Positions 1 to 8,742 of a DNA stretch of 15,418 bases are shown piece after piece. Origin of the DNA: Scenedesmus sp. ARA3 (Eukaryota; Chlorophyta; Chlorophyceae; Sphaeropleales; Scenedesmaceae). The DNA lies in the NCBI GenBank assembly GCA_004335835.1, contig RWJK01000824.1, positions 1 through 15,418 of the forward strand, in the 5' to 3' direction. Positions within the stretch are counted from its first letter, which is position 1. Every line of letters starts with the position of its first letter. The notes beneath the pieces were generated by a model that worked only from the letters and a program-made list of their open reading frames with translations, had not been told where the DNA came from and did no database searches. The translations under genes and the position numbers were made by a program.

Positions 1-1
1 T

Positions 2-298
2 CATCCCCATCCCATCAACCCCCACACAGACATAGAGCCCACCGGCAAGTTTGAGGTGATGGTGCGACCAGTGCTTAGCTATAAGGAGGACGACTCGGGC
101 GGGTCTTGCATAACTGAAGACAAAGCATGTGTATACCAACCAGATGGACGATGTGCACAAACGCTGCCCGCAGACACCGCGGCACAGCTCTATCAAAGGT
201 TTAGGCACATGCAACTCCACCACCCCCAGGTGCTGAAGAAACTGGGGGCAAGAACTTACTCTGAAGAAATTGAGCAAGCTAATGTACAGGTACACTGA
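2..298 (+). pseudogene. LINE ORF fragment, unassigned region
   Basis: An open frame enters from the left edge and runs about 98 codons to a TGA at 296-298. I do not recognise a domain. It is polar, ending with a helical-looking stretch (QLYQRFRHMQ, then KKLGARTYSEEIEQ). The text appears to carry on in the next frame from about 270 (MYRYTEG...), so I read this as the same protein interrupted by an indel near 270-298. By position it would lie between reverse transcriptase (outside the window) and the methyltransferase-like region. No ATG supports an independent start here. Confidence 0.5.
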
Positions 299-1364
299 AG
301 GAACGGTGTGCGGTGGGAAGGGCACGCACGCCTACAAAATAGAACATAAGCACCAAAGGGCAATGCCACTCACACTGCGCACCATGCTACACGACATTCT
401 CGGTAGCACAAAAGATCGCTTCGCAAGCCCGCAAGACGTGACCCCATGCAGCGCGGAATTTTGGTCGGCACACAGACCAGATCAAGTGTTCGGAGCCTAC
501 TGGGATACATACAAAACCCGATGGACCGGCGCGTCCACGGCATGTCCAGACTTCACTGAACAACAGGCTGAGAAGGCGGTGTTGTGGGCGCTCAACTCAG
601 CAATGCACACTCAGAAGCCCACACTAACATTGCTGCTACTACCAACGTTCGCACATGGCTCACAAACACAGAACTACATGCGGGTGATAAGAGACAACCC
701 CGCCTTCTGCAGGCACCTCGCAACTCTCCCCAACGGGCTGGTCCACCTAGAAGCAAGCCCTCTAGCGAAGCCGTCGCCGCGACAGCGCCTGAAATGGAAC
801 ACCAACGTTGTGGCCGTAGGAAACGCCGAGGGATACGCACAGCACCTGCCTTATTGGAAGAGCTCCGCCAATGGAGTTTGGCGGGAGCGCTTCCGAAGCG
901 CACTGGAGGCCGCCCTGAACAGGCCGGATACAGAGAAAGCGCGCAAATCGCACGTCCGCCTGCACGACGAACATGCTGAGTGGTGGACCCTCCCGCCCTC
1001 AACGTCTGCCCCGCTGAAAACTAACAGGGAGCGCGGCCTAGACTGCAATAGATTTGTCGCTAGAGCCACCAAGAAATTCACCAAAAGATCGGAAGACACC
1101 ACAAGAGGTCCTAGATCCCAAACCCTAGCTCAGCTAGTGGGCTTGAACAGGGACGCCCTGGGCTCCCATCCGAGGGCCATGAGAGCAGCCAGACGAGCAG
1201 TAGCAGCCTTACATGACCCCGCACCTCGGCTCAAGTACGACTGGAGGGACTTCATATACACAGATGGGAGTGTCTTGAAAGAAGCCTCCAATATCTTCCC
1301 GGGGATTGGAGCAGCCGTACACTTGCGGCACACCCCGGCAAATGCCGGGAGGAAAGAACCATAG
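270..1364 (+). pseudogene. LINE ORF fragment: possible adenine-methyltransferase-like domain plus start of RNase H
   Basis: An open frame of 364 codons with no ATG at its start, continuing the preceding fragment. Residues about 50-200 read like a Rossmann methyltransferase of the PCIF1-like N6-adenine type: FASP, then FWSAHRPDQVFGAYWD, RWTGAS, a CPDF tetrapeptide where such enzymes have NPP[FYW], a helix (EKAVLWALNSA), a strong strand (LTLLLLPTF), and later KWNTNVVAVGNAEGY. This is inference from memory of the fold pattern; CPDF would be a degraded active site. Residues about 325 on (DFIYTDGS, then GIGAAVHL) are the first strands of RNase H, with catalytic Asp at 1263-1265. The frame then stops at 1362-1364 while the rest of RNase H continues in another frame. 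An alternative for the middle region is an unrelated linker specific to this LINE family. Confidence 0.6.
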
Positions 1365-1927
1365 CAGTAGATTGTCGGTTTGAAAGCGAGCCCGGCACAT
1401 CAGCAGGCGTCAACACCATCAACAGAGCCGAACTTGGAGCAATCAAAGTCGCGGTGGACATGGGGGTGGCACACTGTGATGACACCGGTGACACTGAGAT
1501 CCACATAGCCATGGATAGCCTTGCCTCCATCTTCCAGGTGCACAAGGCAACCACCAGGCCACAAGACATGCGCGAACATAGGCAACTTACGCTTATAAAC
1601 AACATCGTCAGCACTGCAACCAGATCCACATACACGCCCAACGTGTGGAAGGTGAAAAGCCACACTGGCATTGTGGGCAACGAAATGGCAGACGCCACTG
1701 CAGTGGCGGTCGCCAAAGGTACAATGGAGGACGAAGAAATAGAGTGCCAAGAATATAAGCAACCGAGCAACGACAGAGACGACATGTATTGGCTTTACAC
1801 AGAGGAAGAGGCGCCGCCCAGCAAAGCAGCAGAAACAGCGGCGGCTGCCGCCGCCGCCATTGGGGGAGTAGATTACGACCAACAGGTGGACTGCCGCCTG
1901 GTACCGGAACCCAACCTGAAAGAGTAA
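1358..1927 (+). pseudogene. LINE RNase H domain, remainder, plus Ala-rich linker
   Basis: This frame continues the RNase H begun upstream after a frame change between about 1320 and 1357. Visible catalytic acids are Glu in NRAELGAI (1430-1432), Asp in AMDSLAS (1514-1516) and Asp in GNEMADA (1691-1693). With TDGS upstream the full D-E-D-D set is present. VWKVKSHTGIVGNE is the usual last strand and loop before the fourth acid. RNase H degrades the RNA strand of the RNA:DNA hybrid during target-primed reverse transcription. After the domain come an acidic stretch and a run of alanines, then a TAA at 1925-1927. Text that looks like the same protein (LKTRIHNISKLGQS) follows directly in frame, so the stop is probably a later mutation. 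Confidence 0.8.
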
Positions 1928-2247
1928 CTGAAAACCCGCATTCACAACATCAGCAAGCTGGGACAGTCGAACACCAAGTCTGTATACCATTCAAGCTGGG
2001 AGGAGATGGCTAGCAAGATAGACCACCGTCACAGCCACATGTTTATGACCAGCTAGCTGGGTGTGCTAGGTGTGCTGCAGCACAACAGTGCCTAGCTACC
2101 TAAGGAAGCTAGTGCTCCAGTGCAGGTATGGTTTACTGCCAACATACAAGATACTCAAGCGGTACAACAAATCAGGCACCAGCCAATGCCCCTTGTGTGG
2201 GCAAGAGGACAGCGGGCACCATGCGATGGGCACCATGCGATGAGCGA
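1928..2247 (+). pseudogene. LINE degraded linker and CPLC...HH zinc motif
   Basis: There is no long open frame, but protein-like pieces remain. Just after the stop, in the same frame as the RNase H, is LKTRIHNISKLGQSNTKS followed by YHSSWEEM. In another frame, 2127-2240 gives CRYGLLPTYKILKRYNKSG and then CPLCGQEDSGHH (Cys codons 2187 and 2196, His codons 2217 and 2220). Known: a Cys/His zinc knuckle stands directly before the restriction-like endonuclease in R2-type and Dualen-type LINEs and helps bind target DNA. Here it is followed by a perfect 14-base tandem duplication (2214-2227 and 2228-2241) and a TGA, so it no longer joins the nuclease in frame. Confidence 0.65.
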
Positions 2248-2931
2248 TGTGAGATACTGCTAAAGAAAGCCACGATAAGGCACAATAATGCTGGATAACT
2301 CATTGTGGAGGCCATATATATGGGGGAAAAAGGAAATCACCTCATAGCTGCAGATGTGGGGTTGAACAAGCGTAGGCGAGCTGAGGGGAAGGATCCTCTA
2401 GACGTAAATCGCACAGTTCCGGAGTCGGTACCGCCGAGAACTATACCCAAAACAGTCAGGGCCACGCTGAGGAAGCAAAGTATCCCTGACGCATTCCTAT
2501 ACAACTACAACCGCAGCACTCGCCGCAGAGAGTACACGATCGTAGAGATCAAGTACTGCCGCGACACCAAGCCCGAAGAACAAGAAGCCGGGGCCGCGGA
2601 GCAGCATAAAAGCCTAGTGGAAGCTTTGAACAAATACGACAAAGCCGCCAAAACTACACATTGTGTCCTCCTACTGGGAGTTGGTGGAGTGATATACAAA
2701 AACTTTAGCCAAAGGCTGTCGGAAGACCTGGGGGTGAAGGGCCACTCCCTTGATACTCTGCTACGAAAGCTACACTTCAAATCCATAGAGGCCGTTGGCG
2801 AAATGTGGAAACACAGGAGAGCACTACTACATAACAAACTCGGCGCCAACACAAAGAGGGGTTCGGGAATGAAGCGCGCCTGCCCGGATCAGATCCCTCC
2901 GCACAGAACCATCAAGAGACGCAAGAGGTAG
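2248..2931 (+). pseudogene. LINE C-terminal restriction-like endonuclease (PD-(D/E)XK)
   Basis: From 2248 the frame reads CEILLKKATIRHNNAG, an in-frame TAA (2296-2298), then about 210 codons to a TAG at 2929-2931. The RHNNAG region matches the conserved RH segment after the zinc motif in R2-like nucleases. SIPDAF (Asp at 2488-2490) and TIVEIKYCRDT (Glu at 2545-2547, then Ile-Lys) form the PD...(D/E)XK catalytic set. AEQHKSLVEAL and a later strand (HCVLLLGVGGVIYK) complete a plausible nuclease fold. The last 25 residues are strongly basic and end in IKRRKR, a likely nuclear-localisation signal. The role would be nicking target DNA to prime reverse transcription. The catalytic part after the TAA is intact, but the element as a whole is broken. 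Confidence 0.72.
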
Positions 2932-3091
2932 CATAATATGGCCCCACGGGTACCCTACCGGACCCTCGGGTACGGTGGGGATGGTAGGAGGCGTGGAGGC
3001 GCATGAGGTACCCTCATCGCCACACACGTCCCCTTCCTTAACTTACGCGGGTGTTAAGTGTGAACACACCACGCGTAGCTCATTCATTCAT
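2932..3091 (+). other. LINE 3' UTR with hairpins and CATT-type tail
   Basis: The stretch between the nuclease stop and host intron sequence contains three inverted repeats. Arms 2942-2947/2975-2980 plus 2950-2955/2968-2973 form a two-part stem with a 12-base loop. Arms 3003-3008/3012-3017 (ATGAGG/CCTCAT) enclose 3 bases. Arms 3037-3042/3053-3058 (CTTAAC/GTTAAG) enclose 10 bases. It ends with TCATTCATTCAT (3080-3091). LINE reverse transcriptases commonly recognise 3' UTR structure, and several LINE clades end in short tandem repeats instead of poly(A). The exact junction with host DNA is inferred. Confidence 0.55.
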
Positions 3092-3123
3092 GCTCCTGCT
3101 GCTTTCAAGCCCCCAGCCCCTAC

Positions 3124-6100
3124 CTGCCAGGGTGACAGCCACAGCAGCAGCCCGCCAGCGGAGCAGCCAGCACTTGTATGCTCCCTGCCCAGCACGGCTG
3201 GCTCTGTGGGGATGTGCGTGCTGAGGCGCGTCCAGAAGCGCTGCAGCCGCATCAGCGGCACAAAGGGCTGCGTGACAGCCAGCATCGGCGGTACTGCCGG
3301 CCTGCAGGAGGAAAAAGCAAGCACCGCAACAGGTGAGCTAAATCATTGGGGCCTAGGCACCTTGTGGCAGGGGTCGCGGGATTCAACCGCACCATCTGCA
3401 CAGACCAACACCGCTTGAAGTAAACTTGCAAGCAGCAATAATGCTGGGGTGTGCCTGCCCGTGCCAGCACAGCAGCTCACTCGGATGGTGCTGCATGCCC
3501 CGCGCCGAAGAGGCCCATCACTGATGCCCTGACGGCTGCAGACCTTGCTGGGCCAGGAGTGCTGCTTGGGAAGCTCTTGCGAGCAGGCGACTGCGCAGCT
3601 GTAGGCGCATACTGTGCAGTGTCCAGCTGTGCTGCATCGTCTGGGTGCAGCCACACTGCCGCAAAGTGGCCTGCCTGCTGCTGCGCTGCGGCAGCGGTGA
3701 GTGCTCGCTGCACGAAGAACACCTCAGCGTCTGCGGTGGCGTCAACCTGCTGCAGCAAGCTGCTGTAGCAGCTGCTGTTGTACCTGCACGCACCAGGAGC
3801 GGCCACAGCAGTTAGACGCTTGCCAGGTAAGCACCACACATCATCTGCTGGCTCTGCGTGCAAGACACTACTGCCCTATTCCTCACGGCCGCCTTGTAGC
3901 AAAGCACGCTTCTGTTGGGCACCCCGCTGATGTCTTCCCAAAGCAGACACTCACCCTACACTGGCGTGCAGCTTCTGCAGGCGTGCCACGAGATCCACTG
4001 TCGTGTTGTGTGGCTGCTGCTCAGGCGGCCTGCCATCAAGACGTGGCACATGCTTCAATGGTGCTAGCACTGCCAGCTGGGGGCAGCTGACATCCAGCAG
4101 CGGCAGCAGCGTTGCCAGCGCAAAGGAAAGCGGCACCTTGTGGCGTTTGAAGCTGTCTAGCACCACCTGCAGTAGCACAAAGTCAAGCGTAAGCGTGAGT
4201 GACATCAGCTGGCACACAAGAATGCCAGGTTTTGGCAGGCATGTCCAGGTGCTGCTGGGTCGATGTACAACAGACAGAAACAGGAGGTTGAGCAAATAAG
4301 TGTACCACAACTGCTGAGCTGTTGCTTATCCCTGCTAGCGGCTGCTGCCTCACCTGCTTCAGCGGGACTGTCTTGTCGCTGCTGCTGCTGAGCCCTGCTG
4401 CGGCATCAAAGTCTCGCATGGCCTTCAAGTAGTCCAAGGTCTGCAGCGCCAGGCTTGGCTGCAGCTGCACCAGCATTGGCCCTAGTTGCACCTGATGACA
4501 GCACAAGCAGTGTATGATACAAGTGGTGAGTGAACGCCAGGCAGGTGTATTGAAGAACAACCGGCACATGACCTGGAACTGCATCGGCGCAGTCGTCCCC
4601 TGCACGGCAGCAAATGTCACAAGTGGCAGCGCAGGCTTGCTGTTCTTGCAAAGAAAGCACATGATACACTGTTGCAGCACTGCACACACATCGCATTTGT
4701 TCAGTGTTGGCCACACACCTGCAACTTGCTGATGTACGAAGATATAAGTGAATCCTGGTAGATCCGGCCAAGCGCAGACGGCCTGGGGCTCTGTGCAGCC
4801 GCATCTACCCCTGCTGCCGCTGCTGCCTGCGGACTGGTGCTGCCAGTGGTGCTGTTGGCGGCGCTGCTGCTGCTTGCCTCATGCGTTAAGTTTGCCCTCA
4901 GATCATCTAGCTTCGGCAGCTGCAGCACAGGCACGTAGGTGCTGCTGCTGCTGCTGCTGCCGCCAGGTTGTGAGCTGTTCAGCAGCACCTGCAGCTGCTG
5001 CACAGTGGCAGCAGCACTGCCAGCTGCGGGCATGGTCAGCTGCAGCCCGCGCAGCTCTGCAACAAGCTGTGCTGTCTGCGGCTGCTGGTTGGAGGCGAGC
5101 TTGATGGCGATAGTTGGGCAGTGCAGTGAGATAGCGAAGCCTGCAATACGGACCAGTGGCGGCACAACATGAGGCATGAGGTTGTGGAGCCCAGAAGAGG
5201 GTAACGTGCACACTCAACCGCTTGTTGTAACTGCCCAGCAGCCTGTGCCCACGCGTGTACATAGACTGTAACGGATCTGCTGGGTGCAGCTGCTCCCAGC
5301 TTGGGATGGGGAAACACACCCTGAGATGCAGCTGCAAGTATCCCATCAACCGCACACCCTCAAACCCACACGATCGCCCACCTGGCTCGCCCCGGCTGGC
5401 GCCCTGCCCTCTGCCTGGGATGAGGTCCACAAAGCCACCCAGCCCATCAAGTGCCTCCAGCCATTGCTGCCGCAGCGCTGGGTGCCGCCGCAGATGGCGG
5501 CTGTGCAGTAGCGCCACAAAGATGCGGTGTGTGGCAATCTCGCACGCCGCCATGGTGGACTCGGCAGCTTCCAGTGCCTTCTCGGCAGCAGAGGCTGCAT
5601 GCGCCAGCAGCAGCACACCAAGCAAGAAACAACAACCATCAGCATTGCAAGCACAAGGTTTAAACTGCAGCACTTGCCAGCTATTGAACCAATTGATATG
5701 GCACAGCAGTGGTACGGGGACAGAAGTCCCTCGCAAAGCGCTGTGCTGTCGGGCCAGGCACCCGTCGCACTACTCTATGCTGTCTATTCAGAACCCAGTC
5801 GACAATCCCGTCAGAGCCCACACACCTGCCACCTTGGCTGCTGCTTGGCCTGTGCCGCCTGGCAAGTAGCCGGCCTGCTGCGCATGCACTGCGCGGTAGA
5901 GCGAGACGTAGCGGCGCCGCCGATCAAGGGCCTGCCGCATGCTGCTTGGTGGACACCGCCGGCGGCACTCGGCCAGCACGACAGTGGATGCATGCTGCCA
6001 CCACACAGCTGGTGCTGCAGAGACGGGCTGTGCTGGCCGCACAGACCACACTGGGCTCAGCAGCCGGTACTGCGAGTGCCTGCAGGAGCCAGACAAGCAG

Positions 6101-8314
6101 CATGCGGTGAGGCAACAGTGGTGCAAGCAGAGCATATGCCGTGTGCAATAACACAGGCGCAGCATGCGCAAAAAGGCATGCAGGGCAGAGCTGACCAGCC
6201 TGGCTGAAGGAGCTGCTGTGTGCGTGCTATAATCCCTGCCAGGCGCACCTGGACATCACTCTGCAGGCAATGGCTGCTGCGTTGGGTGGCACCACAACCA
6301 CCAAACTCTTCATATCTACGTAAGCACACAGCCCAGTTGCGCTGCTGCTGCTGCCGCCGCTGCTGCTTGGCTTATTGGTATTGCTGCTGCGACTGGTGCT
6401 ACAAGACTTTCCCACTCCTGGTTGCAATTCTCCCCGTGCAGTGTTGCCCACAATGCCACCATCAATCTGCAGCAACAGGTGCACAGAAGGCAGCAGCTCT
6501 CGGTTGCAGCTATGTTGCACCCACATGCACAATACCAGCTCCGCAGGACAGTAAAAGGCGTGCAAATACTGCACGTTGAAGTTGAGGTTTCAGTAGCAAA
6601 CAACAGAAGCTGACACAAACAGCGCATGCTGCTGCTGCAGCTCACCTCTGCTACTCCAGCGGGCTTGTACATCAAAATTGCTGCCAGCTGCTGATCTACT
6701 GTTGCTGCTTGTTCAGCAGCCTGCGTATATGCTGGCCTAGAGGCGCTCCTGCTGCTTGGTGAGCGCACGTCAATGCTGCATTGCCACTGCTTGAGTACAA
6801 CATGGGCCTGCTGCCAGCCCTCTTCAAGCAGGCACGCTGCCAGGTCAGCTGCTAGGGCTGGTCTGCAGCTGCCGATTGTTGAAGGTACAGGCACAGCCCC
6901 TGCTGCAGCTGCTGGGATTGGCTGGGATGACATTAACGCAATGCTGACACCCGTCGCTGACAGCTGCGTCACAGGGTTCTGCTTCTGTTGACTGCTGGCA
7001 GCCGTGTTTCCTGCAAGCAGAGCATGTTGATGGGTCACATGCATTAGTTTGGTCGTGGCTTGGTGCCAGACGTTTGGCTATCCTACAGCCGGCACACAGC
7101 AACAGAATGCCGCCCCCCTTACAACAGCAGCTTGCAGGAACAAGCAGTGTGTGGCAGGATCACACAAGATGCGCTGCAAACTGCACGTCACAACAGCTGC
7201 TGCTCTCACCAGAAGCAGCAGGCGCCTCGTCTGTTCCAGCAGCAGCAGCACAAGCGCTTGCTGGTGCACTGCTTGAAGTGGCGCCCGACGCTGCTGCAGC
7301 AGCTGTAGCTGCCACACCAGGTGTCAGCACCAGCAAGCGGACGCTGACAGCAATGCCATCACGCTGTCCTGCATGCTGCTGCTTTGCAGCCTCTGGACCA
7401 AGCTGACTAGGCACAACATACTGACAGCGCACATCCTCCAGCTGCAGCTCCACCAGCCCCAGCACTGCTTTCAGCAGCCATTGACGCACCCATGACCACT
7501 GACCCCTGCTAGGTTTGCTTTCACCCTGCCACAGCAACTGCTCCAGCACATCCAGCTGCTGTGAACTGGACAGCGCTGGTGGAGGGACAGCTGCCTGCAA
7601 GCATTATGCAGCATTGCACACGCTCATCCCAGATGCACAGTAACTTAGGACATGCATGTGCAAAGCGTTGCAACCTGCATGCAACGTGAACTTCTTGTGG
7701 CAATCGCACCACTGCACCACCAGCTCCTGCACTTTTGATCAAATGGACACATAAGCAGCCGCAAGTCACTCAGGCACAGACGACAGCAGCAGTGGCAGCA
7801 ACAAAAGCCACACCAGCCTACCTGTGGCATCTGCCGCTGCAGCAGTTCGACGCGCAGGCCTCGTGCCTGCAGCTGCACTGACTGCCAGGTGGGCCATGCC
7901 AGCCGTGCTTCAGCAACTGCCAAGCGCGTGACCTCATAAGGGCCACCCCGCAGCCGCAGGCTTGCAGCATCAGCTGTGAAGTTCCGCAGATGGTATCCTG
8001 CGAGTTTGACAGATAAGGAGCAAAGAGGTGGAGCCCTGGCATGGCATGCATCAGCTGCTTGCTACAGAGGTGCTGCTGTGGTCATGCCTACCTGCAGGGC
8101 CCCTCTCCAGCACAACATCACTGCTGGAAGCTCTCTTCAACACACGCCGGCTGATGCAGTAAAGTAATCGGCCTGCTGCTTTGGCCAGAAGCCCAGGCAA
8201 AAGCCACAAGGCCACTGTGCTGACAAGAAGGAACGGTAGCAGGTATTTGAAGCTGCCATGTCCAGAGCTGCTCGGATTTATGAAAAACGTCTGCAACGTT
8301 TGGTGTAAGCTCAT
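3124..8314 (-). CDS. VPS13-family bridge-like lipid-transfer protein, N-terminal 1043 codons (partial, 12 exons)
   Basis: Exons on the minus strand, first to last: 8092-8314, 7822-7997, 7210-7594, 6646-7010, 6249-6466, 5826-6079, 5382-5594, 4719-5140, 4354-4491, 3955-4208, 3481-3783, 3124-3301. All introns are GT..AG (94-241 bases) and all phases agree. The start is the first ATG of the open stretch, in an A-rich context. Residues about 24-50 are hydrophobic (YLLPFLLVSTVALWLLPG), a likely membrane anchor. Residues 75-133 are a chorein-like beta region. Residues 185-193 (LEDVRCQYV) match the VPS13 pattern KIxxVHIRYED. Residues 460-517 hold YR...VRP...WW...R-rich...YVSLY, a VPS13 hallmark. Family members carry bulk lipid along a hydrophobic groove at membrane contacts. 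Usual length is about 3000 residues or more, so the C-terminus is missing: the last donor at 3123 opens an intron holding the LINE. An N-terminal anchor is commoner in the related Hobbit/SABRE and Tweek proteins. Confidence 0.75.
4940..4960. repeat. TGC/GCA microsatellite coding for Ser run
   Basis: Seven trinucleotide units lie inside exon 8 of the VPS13-like gene. On the coding (minus) strand this frame gives a serine run after QPGG, in a low-complexity loop between predicted beta segments. Similar CTG/CAG tracts in other genes here are read in different frames, giving Gln or Ala. Confidence 0.85.
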
Positions 8315-8742
8315 TTTTGCGGCAGGCCACCATCCATCGCTCCTGCTGGGCTCGAACGCCCTCACGCCCTTGTTTTCGGGGTGCGGTCGGCGGTTTCGTG
8401 ATCCTCAATAGTTGATCTCGTGGCATGCAGTTGTTAGGACACAGCTGGCCAGGTTCTTGAGCGATGACACAACCCTAGGAATAATTGACCTTGATGAGGT
8501 TGTTTCTGAGCGCGACGTGATCGCATTCTGAGTTGCCTTACATCATAAATTGTCGCATTGACTGAATCCAGGTTTGAATGCAGCCGCCCGCTCATGGTGT
8601 GGTGTACAACTGACCGTTGCACCCAACCAGTGCTGCTGACGATCTTTGGCACAGCAGTGCCCTGATTCAGTGTGGGCTAGCTCCTTTCCTGGGCACACCT
8701 AGTTGCAGCACAAGCAAGATTGCGGGAGGGGCAGCAAACCCG
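8315..8742. promoter_or_regulatory. Divergent intergenic region (probable bidirectional promoter)
   Basis: These 428 bases separate the start codon of the minus-strand VPS13-like gene from that of the plus-strand F-box gene, so both 5' UTRs and promoters should lie here. The composition is less CTGCAG-rich than the genes. I see no convincing TATA box or initiator. A 40-codon open stretch (about 8413-8532, plus) has no ATG and no match I recognise. I see nothing else in this interval. Confidence 0.5.

Larger units (their letters stand above)
1..3091 (+). mobile_element. Decayed non-LTR retrotransposon (RandI/Dualen-like LINE), 3' part
   Basis: Consecutive plus-strand segments in different frames carry, in order, an unassigned region, a methyltransferase-like region, RNase H, a zinc motif, and a PD-(D/E)XK nuclease with a basic tail. 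They are followed by a hairpin-rich 3' UTR and a short CATT-type tail at 3080-3091. Known: RNase H plus a restriction-like endonuclease downstream of reverse transcriptase is typical of RandI/Dualen LINEs of green algae. Seen here: frame changes near 270-298, 1320-1357 and 2222-2247, stop codons at 1925 and 2296, and a 14-base duplication, so the copy cannot make an intact protein. Reverse transcriptase and any 5' end lie left of the window. Base use is far less CTGCAG-rich than in the host genes. It lies in an intron of the minus-strand VPS13-like gene. The 3' limit is inferred from the tail, and no target-site duplication can be seen because the 5' junction is missing. Confidence 0.8.

Noticed and set aside
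3340..3400. tRNA-like T-arm (GGTTGAATCCC on the minus strand) in a VPS13-like intron
   Set aside because: Resembles a Pol III B box with one base missing, but no A box, acceptor stem or anticodon arm could be found, so neither a tRNA nor a SINE is supported.
4748..5104. Plus-strand open frame of 118 codons rich in Cys/Ala
   Set aside because: It is antisense to VPS13-like exon 8, has low-complexity composition from the CTG-rich strand, and no recognisable domain.
8413..8532. Open stretch ending LARFLSDDTTLGIIDLDEVV...ERDVIAF on the plus strand
   Set aside because: The text looks protein-like but is only about 40 codons with no ATG, a stop just upstream, and no neighbouring exon that joins in phase.
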